Assembly: GCA_902806575.1 (NCBI GenBank)
Contig: CADCXD010000010.1
Coordinates: forward strand, 2,294,001-2,358,000
Origin: Jackrogersella multiformis
Lineage: Eukaryota > Ascomycota > Sordariomycetes > Xylariales > Hypoxylaceae
DNA length: 64,000 bases
Reading direction: 5' to 3'
How positions within the stretch are numbered: the stretch's first letter is position 1; every line of letters starts with the position of its first letter. Position numbers and translations under genes: made by a program. Shown here one piece after another: positions 10,194 through 20,959 of this stretch. The notes beneath the pieces are model-generated. The model had not been told where the DNA came from. It did no database searches and saw only the letters and a program-made list of their open reading frames with translations.

Positions 10194-11942
10194 ATGGAGA
10201 ATATTGCAGCAGCTCTGAACGATGTTCGGATGGCAGCCCACCGCTTGAGATGGTCAACGCCTCTAGCTCGGATGATGAATACGACAAGTTCAATAATGCT
10301 CGAGCGACGGACGCTTCTTGGCCCCATGCGAATAGCCTCAATGAACATCCGGCATTACACATATCAGAGAGCAACGGAAGCGATAACATCGTCCAGCATT
10401 ACCTGGAAAGAGCCGGACCCATCTATTCTAACCTCAACCGAACCCGATTTGAGTCCTGAACAAGATGACCTAGTAAATCTCATCATGGAAGGACACAACG
10501 TCTTCTATACGGGCTCGGCGGGATCCGGAAAGTCTACGGTCCTGAAGGCTTTCACCAATAAACTACGAGATTTAGGGAAGATTGTGCATATTGTTGCTCC
10601 GACTGGACGAGCTGCTCTAGGGGTTGGTGGCTCGACTACTTGGTCGTATGCTGGATGGACACCTAATTCGTCGAAGGAAAATTTAGACGAGCTGAGAGAA
10701 GCAGCTTGCGACAAAAAGTTTGTCCGTAAGGCTATAAAGAGGACCGATGTCCTCGTTATCGACGAAATCAGCATGATATCGAATTTTCACTTTGAGCGGC
10801 TCAGCGAGGTTATGAAAGCGGTCCGGTATTCTGAGCAGGCTTTCGGAGGTGTTCAGCTGGTTGTTACGGGAGACTTTCACCAACTCCCGCCCATTAAGCC
10901 CTTTGAGCACTGCATCACTTGCGGGAAGGAACTGGTCGAGGACCCTAAAGGAGGGATGTATACATGCAATGAGCACGGTTCATTCTACGACAAGGAAAAA
11001 TGGGCATTCCGAAGCAAAGCTTGGGATGAATGCAATTTTTCCTATTTTGCGCTGAAGACCATACACCGTCAAAAAACGGACAAGAAGTTCATAGAACTAT
11101 TGCAGACAGTTCGAGTCGGCAAACCTTTGAGTGCGAACGATACCAGCCTGCTGCTCAATCACCACTCTGTCGTAGAAAACGCTACTAGGCTCTACTCAAC
11201 CCGCGAGGAAGTCCGCACAGTCAACCGACGGGAATTTTACAAGTTGGATGCGAAAGCGATTACGTATAAGTGTTGTGATGATTTCATTTGGAATAAGGAA
11301 AAACACCCGCATCTCAAATTCAAGGGAACACGCTCTAAAGATGGCCGCATACTAGCACTCGATGATCATATGTTCGAACACCACCTCGAGCTCAAGCTCG
11401 GTGCACTCGTTGTCCTCCTTGTGAATTTAGATTTAGAGAGCAAGCTCTGTAACGGTAGCCAGGGTATCGTTTGCGGGTACGAGCCAGTCGATTATGAAGA
11501 ACTCGAATCGACCAAGGACAAGGACAAGGACAAGGACCCTTACGCTCACCTGGAGGGTCGCCAGGTCAGAAACTTCGCCAGAAATGTTGGGGAAGAGGGC
11601 TGGCCGATTGTGAAGTTCCACAACGGCGAGGTGAGGACCATCTATGGGCATTGCTATACCCATTGCCTCGGCGATGAAAAGCCATATAGCATACTCAGCC
11701 GCACTCAGGTCCCGCTAGCCCACGCATGGGCTATGAGTATCCACAAGAGCCAGTCGCTAACGCTCGACCGCGTTATAGTCGATTTATCTAGGGCTTGGGA
11801 GGAGGGCCAAGTGTACGTCGCTTTGTCGAGGGCGAGGAGCCTAGAGGGCCTCAAGATCGAAGGAGACCCTAAAGGCTTGACGGTTAAGAGTGGCGGAAAT
11901 TTCGATGTGAGAAATTTCTACAGGCAGAAGTTTGGAATGTGA
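10194..11942 (+). CDS. PIF1-like superfamily 1B DNA helicase
   Basis: An intronless gene of 582 residues, ATG 10194. Helicase motifs in order: Walker A GSAGSGKST (107-115), APTGRAA (about 135-141), Walker B DEISM (190-194), GDFHQLPP (226-233), and C-terminal SIHKSQSLTLDRV with VYVALSRARSLEGL near 525-553. The order matches PIF1/RRM3 and RecD-type 5'-3' helicases. Between motif III and the next helicase segment lies a cysteine/histidine pair set, C240-x2-C243 and C258-x2-H261, which looks like a small zinc ribbon. The N-terminus is rich in Arg, Ser and Met and poor in acidic residues, so a mitochondrial presequence is possible; M50 is an alternative start. A KDKDKDKD tract (about 441-448) comes from an AAGGAC repeat. 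Filamentous fungi carry many accessory PIF1-like genes, so orthology to PIF1 itself is not claimed. Confidence 0.9.
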   Translation: MENIAAALNDVRMAAHRLRWSTPLARMMNTTSSIMLERRTLLGPMRIASMNIRHYTYQRATEAITSSSITWKEPDPSILTSTEPDLSPEQDDLVNLIMEGHNVFYTGSAGSGKSTVLKAFTNKLRDLGKIVHIVAPTGRAALGVGGSTTWSYAGWTPNSSKENLDELREAACDKKFVRKAIKRTDVLVIDEISMISNFHFERLSEVMKAVRYSEQAFGGVQLVVTGDFHQLPPIKPFEHCITCGKELVEDPKGGMYTCNEHGSFYDKEKWAFRSKAWDECNFSYFALKTIHRQKTDKKFIELLQTVRVGKPLSANDTSLLLNHHSVVENATRLYSTREEVRTVNRREFYKLDAKAITYKCCDDFIWNKEKHPHLKFKGTRSKDGRILALDDHMFEHHLELKLGALVVLLVNLDLESKLCNGSQGIVCGYEPVDYEELESTKDKDKDKDPYAHLEGRQVRNFARNVGEEGWPIVKFHNGEVRTIYGHCYTHCLGDEKPYSILSRTQVPLAHAWAMSIHKSQSLTLDRVIVDLSRAWEEGQVYVALSRARSLEGLKIEGDPKGLTVKSGGNFDVRNFYRQKFGM

Positions 11943-13520
11943 AGGTAGCAATCCGTCTGGTGAACTTTGGATGTTTAGGCATTGAGTGTTGGAAGAAGCA
12001 ATTGGGTTAGATACCCAGGTCGGTTATTCCTTTTGTTGGTACAGTCTGTAGGAATGTGTAGCAAATGAAAAAAAATCAGTTCATAGGTTATTCCACCCGT
12101 TTCTACTGAGACTATACAATTTCTATATACCCAGGCACATGTGTGAAAATTGTTATAGGAGACACAATTATCAATCGGCTCACATAAGGGGCTAGAGTCT
12201 AATGGTAAGTAGCTTAATTAAGTCTCAAAGTCAGAACAGTCTCAAGAAAGGGTATTAAGATACCTATTCTTTTCAATGGAACTAATGGTTAGAATATTAT
12301 AATTAACTACCTACCTAGGCAGATGGCAATTATAATCGATCGATCTTTTAAGCCCCCTTTTCCGTCAGTGTAAATAACATGGCTGAAAAGGGGCAGAAAA
12401 TACACCCTCAGCTTCACATGCTGGCTTGAAGTACCCACGAATGAGCCATGTGATTTTTCTCTTCAATTTCGACCTTCACGTATTAATGTACATATATCTC
12501 ATTTCGATTCTGAAATCGCGTCGGTATTCATACCTTAGTTTATTTACCTTTAATTATCAGTAGCAGATTATGAACAAGAAACGGTCCGATAAGTTTTGCT
12601 CGGGAGTCTCGATCCCATATGAGGTAGATCTCTATATACCATGATAACAGGTACCTAGGTAGGTATTCCTAGGTACGGATATAAATAGAAATTGTATATT
12701 TCATCTTATCACATTTGGAATTGATATCCTGGATGGTAGTAGCCGAGCAAGGGTTGATTATAGTAATTTACCCGGGAGAAAATATCATGTACTAGACGGA
12801 GGTTAGGTAATTTCCATTATGAGGCCATGGACTTATAACGGCAGCTATTTCGCTGAAATCAGATGCAGATACATCTTATTATCATATGATCATCGATCTA
12901 CGATCGACATCATCCAGTCGAACTTCCCAAGCAGGATTGTCTGATCCATACGTGTGTGGTTCTATGAAGATATTGGCTTAACCTAAACATCTCTAGGATA
13001 ATATCCCAGTAGCAGCGAGTTTAGACGGCAGAGGAGATTAACTTCTAGTGCAAAATATTATTTCGATATGGCGATGTTGGTGTTTATAGATTTCATCAAA
13101 GTTTACAATTTCCATCGCTTAGTCCCGCACGATCGATCTACCACGGCATTGAATTCAAGCTAACGCTTGCCATAATATTCCAACATGAATGTCAGAAACA
13201 ACATGCAAATTCCCCATGTCTTGTATGCATTCGCGGCTTGTCGTTCCCCATAGAACACAAAGACCAGGGGGAAATCGGCTATATTCACCATATTAACCGC
13301 TAATCGTCTATTCGACGATTCCCCTTATAGAACGGCAGTGACATGCAGAACGGAATTAGTAAACCATCTGGGGGGCCTACGGAAGAAAAGAAAGCAGTCA
13401 TCTGGCTATGTGTAGCGCGGATTTAAATATGCGACGCGTCCTCGATGTGGAAGCCAAGTCTGGGGGAACCCCCTATCCTTGTACCATATCTCAATACCGT
13501 TGTGGTCCTCTTGCCTCAGG
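11943..13520. other. Intergenic region
   Basis: About 1.6 kb of AT-leaning DNA with ACCTAGGT-family copies near 12307 and 12650-12675. No gene, RNA or transposon remnant is recognised. Confidence 0.65.
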
Positions 13521-14783
13521 ATGCATCTAACTCTGAACTCCATCACCGCCGCGGCGGTACTCCTAGCGCCCGGCGCCCATGCGCTGCTTCGCTTTTCATG
13601 CTCGCAACTTGTCGTCGAGCGTCTGGACCCGCTTGTCAACCCGGGCATGACAGGCACGCCGCACGTCCATCAAATTATCGGCGGCAATGCCTTCAACTCT
13701 TCTATGGAGTACCCGCGAATGGACATCCCCTCGGAGGCTTCATGTACCACCTGCACGTTCGCCGAGGACACGTCTAACTACTGGACCGCCGTCTTGTATT
13801 TCCGCGCTCGCAACGGCACCTACAAGCGCGTCCCGCAGATGGCAAACTCGGGATTCGAAGGCGCCCAGGGTGGGATGACTGTCTACTACACCCCCAGCTA
13901 CAGCGGCGGCAAGGTTACCGCCTTCAAGCCCGTATGTTCCCCCTTAATAGGTTTTCAGAGGCGAGCCTTCTAAAAGCTGACTGTGATACTCAGGGCTTCC
14001 GTATGATCGTCGGAAACCCGACCTACCGAACTGAGGCGGAGGCCAAGAAGTACCGCCAGCTCACTTACACTTGCCTGGAAAACATCCTTACCCGATCTGG
14101 AGAGACCATGGACATGCCGAAGAAGGTATGCAAGGCTGGCATCATGGCAAACATTCGCTTCCCGACGTAAGTGCTTTCTCATACTTGAATCCGAAAACAG
14201 GCTACAGGCGTTCAGTAGTCATATATTCGTGACACCAATATACTAACCAACGTCATAGCTGCTGGGACGGTAAGAACCTCGATACAGCCGACCACTCGAG
14301 CCACGTAGCGTACCCAGCCAGCGGTACCTTTGAGAGTGGAGGCGCGTGCCCGTCGACGCACCCGGTTCAGATTCCGCAATTATTTTACGAAGTCATCTGG
14401 GACACACGCGCTTTCAACAACCCTAGCGACTGGCCGGCGGACGGCAGCCAGCCCTTCGTCTGGTCATACGGCGACATGACCGGCTACGGCAACCACGGAG
14501 ACTACATGTTTGGCTGGAAGGGCGACGCGCTACAAAAGGCCATGGACTCTAACTGCAACATCAACTGCCCTCAGCTGAAGACCCAGTCCATCTCTCAGGG
14601 TAACCAATGCAGTAAGAAGGTCTCTGTGAACGAAGACGTCGACGGCTGTAAGTACCCATCTTCTCTCGCTTTGATTGGGTATGCCCCTTGTCAGATGATA
14701 ATTCTAATATTTGAGCTCTAGGGCTCAAGGAACTCCCGGGTGGGATGCCCGTTACCGGCGCCGGCGGCAAAGTTCTTTACTGA
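13521..14783 (+). CDS. Secreted DUF1996-family protein
   Basis: Four exons: 13521-13931, 13994-14166, 14259-14647 and 14722-14783. They are joined by GT..AG introns of 62, 92 and 74 bp; the second has a TACTAAC branch site at 14241-14247. The product is 344 residues. The N-terminus (MHLTLNSITAAAVLLAPGA) is a signal peptide with cleavage expected near residue 20-22. The mature protein has the DUF1996 features: an early LVVERLDPLVNPG segment, a PHVHQIIGGNAF segment, paired cysteines (CTTC), and a C-terminal DGWLKELPGG ending. These proteins are secreted or wall-associated in fungi and have no established activity. The ATG at 13521 is preferred over upstream in-frame codons because it places the hydrophobic segment at the N-terminus. 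Confidence 0.9.
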
Positions 14784-15390
14784 GCAGATGATTAAACGAG
14801 GTTATGACGAATGTACGGAATGGGAATTGTAGGAATTTTAGTAGAATGGAGGTTAGCACTTAGACACGATTTCGCGAAGATTATGTCTGATACCCACGAG
14901 ATAGTCTAGCTAAGAGACCTTCTGGCCACCAATATCCAAGGCGCTATGGTAGGACTTAAGAGGTATGGGTATTACTATCCATGTTCTTCGAAGATAATTA
15001 TGACAGATAAGTGAGCTTAGCTATTGGGGTGCCTAGATCCATGTACGTGACAGTGTGTATTGTAAGTCCAAGTAAGAGCTCTGAGCCCTGCGGGCTCGGA
15101 AGAGCCATATATACAGGAACAGCTGATCATTTAAGCAGGTGATCGGTAGAGCACAGACCCTAAACTGTGATAATAATCAAGACCAATGTGTATTCGGGTG
15201 CATTAAAGTACGTATACACAGGAAAGCTGTAATGCTAGATCATGTGTAGTCTGTACCTAGTATCGAATGGGACGCGGAGTGGATAGTAGGTAGTCTTGCT
15301 GGTATGCTAGTTCTTCAGCAGACAGTGTCGCGGATAGCAGGTAGGTTACAGAGAACTAGGGTAAGTGTATAGTCAAAATGCAACGGGTAG
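14784..15390. other. Intergenic region
   Basis: Nothing recognisable apart from the 3' flank of the DUF1996 gene. No repeat family stands out. Confidence 0.6.
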
Positions 15391-15783
15391 TCAGTAGGTC
15401 ATCGGCCCACAGTCGTAGAGTTCGTCCATCTTTCTAAGGAGAATGTCCCAGTTGCGAGTGCCAATCGCGGTTTGTTGGAGGAAACCCTCGGAGGTGGCGA
15501 TGCAATTGCGCAAAACCATGGTATCGAGTGTATGCCCAAGAGAAAATACCTCCGGTCCCTGGAGAATACAAATATTGCTTAGATGAGTCGAGAGTATGCC
15601 CCATCCTACTCCGTAGTGGACCATGGCTTGAGTGGGAATGGTGATCTTGACATCGACTATTAAGGAGTTAGCTAGAATATAGAATAAATAGAAATACTAA
15701 CCTTTCAGATAAAAGCTGTACTCTCCTGAATACGGGAGTGGTGATGGAAAGTTGAAGATTGATCCGACATACTGCTCAACCAT
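15391..15783 (-). CDS. Possible small hypothetical protein
   Basis: A two-exon model on the minus strand: 15783-15702 and 15656-15391, with a 45-bp GT..AG intron that contains a CTAAC-like branch site. It gives 115 residues starting MVEQYVGSIFNF. I recognise no domain, signal peptide or membrane segment. The splice junction restores one continuous frame, which is the main support. The intron is at the short end for fungi and the gene is isolated, so it may be a fragment or chance. Confidence 0.35.
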
Positions 15784-17097
15784 TGCTTTGCAGTCTTAAT
15801 TGGTCTCAGACGTCCATACGGTTCGCTAAAGGGTAATTAGGATGGGTCGTCTTGGTGAGACGGCTACCTAATCTACAGGATTGACATCCTCTCCTGGATT
15901 GAAAACACCCTATTTAGAGGTGTTAGTCGGACTCGGAACCGCAACAGCTTATTCCAATGGTAAGACCTTACATAATACTGCGACATATGGCTGGAGAGAC
16001 TCCACGTGTCTCCATTTAGACCCTGCCTATAACAATATGCTTTCGCAAAGTTCGATGAGATGATGTGCTGGAAAGGTAGCAAGCTTTAACACTTTCTAAG
16101 TCCTATTGGCTAAGGTGACGTGATATTTCTATAGGAGGTATAGGTATGTTAGGCCTTATATAAATTCTAAAAGTCATTTCATAGTAACTAGGGTTATGAA
16201 TTTGGTGTTCTTGAAGCCTGCTACCGCTTTAGAAGACAAAATCAAGATTTACACTTACACGTAATATTTTATCTAGTCTTTCAGGAAGCATATATGCTAG
16301 AATTCCATAGGACAGCCCCGGAACTCGATCTTACAGAAAACAGCTCAAGTCTCATGATGTAGCTGTGTTACCCCTGACATAGCTGGTAGGTTAGTCTAAA
16401 TTATGCGATAACTCGGCAAAAGATCTTCCTGTCTCCCCTTGTTAAAACATGCTCTTTGTCATAATCTAAGCAAGTTATGGACCCATATTGAAAGAAGGCG
16501 AGGACAGGCCACGTGGGTTAGGTAATGTTCGCCATCCAGCTGATGGGATCTATCGTAGCAGAAAGGATAGCTCGGTGTATAGGTGCTGCCAGTTTGACAG
16601 GTTATTCGACGGTGATTGGAATTATAAGCGATGGATTTGCTACACACGAAAGTCTCTAGCGATTAGATGTAGCGCGATATGGTGCACAAAAACAATAAAT
16701 AGAGCTGGTAACCGAGGGACTAGTGTATGCTGACAAGCGAAGCTGATGTTGTCGAACAAGCGAGATGGCAAGGATTATTTTCTCATATTACCTATTAGCT
16801 TCTCATGGCTTGTGCGCAATGACATGGATTAAAGGGACGGTGTAATGCATGGTAGCGAGGTATAACGCCGTATCTGACACCGAACTTATTGAAAAGAAAG
16901 AAAGATGAAAAAGCGAAAATTGGATGCTAAGATGAAAATATAATTAAGCACATGGAGACGGTTCGTGCGACTTAGGTAAGAAAAAGGTACCTTCATATCA
17001 CCTAAGCATTACCCTACATTAAGGAGGTAAAGAAGGCACGGATCGAAGAAGTTTGAGTTTGGTTTGTGTACATAGTACAGGATCCCGTCCGAAGTCA

Positions 17098-17124
17098 ATA
17101 TCCGAAATATCCGAAATATCCGAA
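17098..17124 (+). repeat. ATATCCGAA tandem repeat, three copies
   Basis: Three exact copies of the 9-base unit ATATCCGAA. Confidence 0.9.
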
Positions 17125-17430
17125 GTTTTAACGATTTGTGTGCGACCATTCTATACGTAAGTAGGTACCTAGGTACACTAAACATTTCTACACTGAACAT
17201 CTTTTTTTTTTGTCTTTTCTACATCCATCCATAAGTTGTCTCACGATCTCTTGTCTTGGACATCCTACATTCGCCCCGATGGTTTGGTTTGTACTACCTA
17301 GAACACGGACACTACACGCATTTCCGTCTTTGGATTCCGCCCGTGTAAGGTCATACATGCCGTCGCAAGAAGCGCGCTCTCTCCCGAGATCACCGCACGT
17401 TAAATAAACCTCCGCGGGAACCTCAGCCGC

Positions 17431-17451
17431 TGGGACCTGGGACCTGGGACA
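17431..17451 (+). repeat. TGGGACC tandem repeat, three copies
   Basis: Two exact copies of TGGGACC and a third with a final A. Confidence 0.9.
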
Positions 17452-18205
17452 TGGGTACAAAGTACTCCGATCGCACTCGTCTTGACCATGAGGAGTCGTT
17501 ACGGGCAATAGTTTCGGTGTCATGAGACCAATGGAAATAACAAAAATACCCGAACACTCCGCTCTCTGGATGCCAATGTTCCCTTTGTGTAGAAAAGGGG
17601 TAAAGCCTCGGCTCCTAGCTGCAACCCTATCGGTTTCTCCGCATCTTCCTAAGTTGCATCCCGCCTAGCCTACCTACCTACTTAAGGACCTATCCTAGGT
17701 AGGCAATAGGTAGACAAGAATACTACCTATGAGGTAAGAATGGTATGCGGGGGTAGCACTCTGAAAGTGCACGTCGCAGCCACCTTTGCTTGACACCTTT
17801 GCTTGACTATACCTAGGTAGTCTATAACCAATGGGAAAGCTCTCATAGCGAAGGAGGCATGATCAATGCTGGCCAACTGCCTGCTTGGTTGCAGATGCCG
17901 GATATGGCACCTACCTATTAATAATCTCTCTGAGCCCCCTTCGCTACCGATGCGGGTGCAAATATCGATTCACAGACCAGCTCTTTTTTTGTTGTTGGCC
18001 TTTTATTTATTTCAACCCCCTACGTAACCTTCAATTTATAGTCAACCAGGCCAGAAAGCAAGGGATAAGCTACTGGGAAGCTCATGGGAGAATGGTAACT
18101 GTGACGGCTTCTATTCCAGCTTCCCTCATCTAACTAGGGAGCCATTCGATATTGAGAGACTACTCATCACTTCTCGCTACCACCGTTGCCAATTCAATTT
18201 TCACC

Positions 18206-19980
18206 ATGGTAATTCCATCAAGATGGACGACTCCGATACCGAACTGCTCTCTCCAGAAATGGGTGTTCGGATCCTCCTTCGGTCCTCTCCCGGACACCCC
18301 CCAATTCATCGACACTGATCACCCAGAGACGCATTTTATCTCGCAATCTGGTTATCGCTTGTGGTCGAAGCGGCTGGCCCTCGGACTGGCGCGAGCAGGG
18401 TTGAAACCTGGTGATCGCGTTCTACTCTTCTCTAACAACTCGATCTTCACCCCGGTAGTCTTCATGGGTGTTCTGATGGCCGGGGGAATCTTCACCGGTG
18501 CCAATCCCAGCTTTGTCGCGCGGGAACTTTCTTATCAGCTGAAAGACAGTAGCGCTTCGTTTTTAATAGCAAGCGACGCTAGCATGGAGGTCGCAGTAGA
18601 AGCTGCTGCTCAAGTGGGTCTACCGAAGAGTCGAATATTCAGCTTTGATGCGACGGCGCTTGATGCAGAACCCGCCAAGGCACGTCTTGGGACCCAACAC
18701 TGGACATCTATACTCGCCTCCGACGCAGAAGCGGCCAGGTTTGACTGGGTTGAACCTACTGATTCAAATGAGACGATATGTGCCCTCAACTACAGCTCGG
18801 GAACAACGGGTGTGCCGAAAGGTGTCGAGATCACTCATTATTCCTACGTAGCGAACGGCCTTGGTATCAACTACATGGACCGATTAGACCCCGACTATGA
18901 GGAAAAGAAAAAGCTGGCCCGCCGATTGGGTTTTTTACCGATGTATCATGCATATGGTCAGACGTTCTTCATCAGCAACTACCCGAAGGAAGGCATCCCA
19001 GTCTATATCATGCCCTCATTCAACTTCGAGAAGATGCTGCAGCACATCGAGAAGTTCCGCATCGATGCTCTCGTCGCCGTACCCCCTGTTGTAGTTGCGC
19101 TCGCCAAAAGTCCTCTAAGTCGCAAGTATGATCTTAGCAGTATTGAAGTCATCGGTAGCGGCGCCGCACCACTAGGAGCCGAGGTTTGCGACGACGTTTG
19201 TAAGCTGTGGCCGCCGGGGGCCGTAAATGTGCGTCAGGGCTGGGGAATGACGGAGCTGACGTGTGGGTGTACGTCACATCACCCCTTAGAGAAAGCAAAA
19301 TCGTCAGCTGTCGGTGAAATGTTGCCGAATTGTGCAGCACGCATCGTGAAAGTCGACGGCTCGGGGGATATTACTAAAGAGAACGAGGTGGGCGAGCTGT
19401 GGATAAGCGGGCCTACCCTTCTAAAAGGATACTGGAATAAGCCCGAGGCTACGGCAGCTACCCTTCACGTCGACCCGGATGGCACTCGTTGGCTGAAGAC
19501 TGGAGATATCGGATACGTGGAGCATTACGGACCAGGCGGGATGATTCACATCGTAGACCGCATCAAGGAACTCATCAAGGTAAAGGGCAACCAGGTAGCT
19601 CCGGCCGAGCTTGAGGACGTACTTCTAGATAATAAGGGTATCCGTGACGTAGCAGTGGTAGGCGTCACTATACACGGCGACGAGATGCCGCGCGCGTACG
19701 TCGTACCGGACCCCGAGGTAAAACAAACAGAACAGGAGATTGCCAAGTGGATGGAGTCGAGAGTCGTCAAGTATAAATGGCTACGGGGCGGTGTAAAGTT
19801 CGTCGAGGACATTCCTAAGAATCCGGTGAGTAGAACGGGATGGATACCACTGGATAACCTCGAGAAGAAGGCGGCTAATGATGATTCAAATAGTCCGGCA
19901 AGATTCTTCGTAAAATACTTAGAGACCAGGCAGCAAAGGAAGTTGGAGATCGCAAACCGAGCCCGGCGAAGCTAGCTTGA
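18206..19980 (+). CDS. 4-coumarate:CoA ligase-like acyl-CoA synthetase (ANL superfamily)
   Basis: The ATG at 18206 (context CACCATGG) is preferred; the frame extends further upstream without an ATG. Exon 1 is 18206-19825 and exon 2 is 19894-19980, giving 568 residues. Motifs: AMP-binding YSSGTTGVPKG (about 196-206), QGWGMTELT, WLKTGDIGY, the hinge VDRIKELIKVKGNQVAPAE, and after splicing PSGKILRK with the adenylation lysine. The 68-bp intron (19826-19893) has no stop in the incoming frame. An unspliced transcript would therefore read on to 19975 and lose the PSGK lysine. The enzyme should activate an aromatic or fatty carboxylic acid to its CoA thioester by way of an adenylate. The spliced C-terminus is SPAKLA, close to but not a canonical peroxisomal PTS1. 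The substrate is unknown. Confidence 0.9.
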
Positions 19981-20959
19981 GCTCGAAGTGGGCTTTGGGG
20001 GGGGAATTCGGTCCTGGTAGTTGGTGATGCGGTTCGAGTCTTCGTCGCAGTAGTATACGAGGATGCTCCGATGTTAGTGTGGATTATTATTACAAACCTC
20101 GTATACGTGGTACCTTGATGAACCAGGTGTTAATTCAGCGACAAGAATCCTCTCACGGGACTCATTCAGATTCCCATACACTCTATATACTCAAATTGAG
20201 CGTTTCGCGGCTAGAGCTCTTTATATAAGATGTTATCTGTGTTTCGATAGTGTTAGAAGCCTGTCCTATCAAGGATAGACCAGGCAGAGGAATTCGACCT
20301 GTTGAAGGTATACTCTGTGGAGGGAGGTACACCTAGGACATCGTGGACAAAGGGACGTCCCTACATGTATGTCACGATCTGTAAATATAGGGTTGTAGCT
20401 CCTCGTGCAACAACGTCGCTTCTACCAGTACTACTAGGTCTGCCTTATGACAGATTGGAAACCAAGCTAGCTGTTCTATGATGGGCGTGGCTTGTTTAAG
20501 AGGCCTCGAGGTTCTTAAGACTTAGTCAACAAGCTCTCGCGAGAACGCCGCCAAACTCTACCTAGGTAGTGCACAGCCAGTCTCACCGAACGAGTCTCAG
20601 TCGAGCATAAATCCCACCTATCGCTTTCCCTCGCAGACAATATCATCTACCTTATATCTCAGTACTAATAGCTTCGAACCTTAGAATACCCGCTCTCGAC
20701 CGATCTTGTCTCCCAACGCGCTAGATATCATCTATCACGTAGCGATATTTTTTGGGCCACTGCTAGGTCGTTTCCGGCTTCAGACGGCGCAAGGTTGGGC
20801 TGTTTGTTGAGTCCTATATCAGCAGCATCAGCGGCATCTGCCCATCATAAATACATCCTTCTGGCCTTCATATAAAAGTATCTAAGCATACCTCATATTC
20901 AGCAATAACTTTCAGCAAGAGTTTTCTTCTCTTCAGTTTCCTTTTACTCCTACACCAAT
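19981..20959. other. Intergenic region
   Basis: Terminator side of the ligase gene and promoter side of the F-box gene. One ACCTAGGT-family copy lies near 20560. A GGTTCGAGTC string at 20031 resembles a tRNA box B but has no tRNA around it. Confidence 0.65.

Larger units (their letters stand above)
15784..18205. other. Long intergenic region
   Basis: About 2.4 kb without a convincing gene. It holds two small tandem repeats (17098-17124 and 17431-17451) and ACCTAGGT-family copies near 17160-17175 and 17670-17705. Open frames of 60-110 codons here have no recognisable motifs. The last few hundred bases should contain the promoter of the acyl-CoA ligase gene. Confidence 0.6.

Noticed and set aside
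17188..17523. 111-codon minus-strand frame in the intergenic region before the ligase gene
   Set aside because: It contains simple repeats and shows no domain, signal peptide or splice support.
20021..20060. GGTTCGAGTC string resembling a tRNA box B
   Set aside because: There is no box A at the proper distance and no stems form a cloverleaf.
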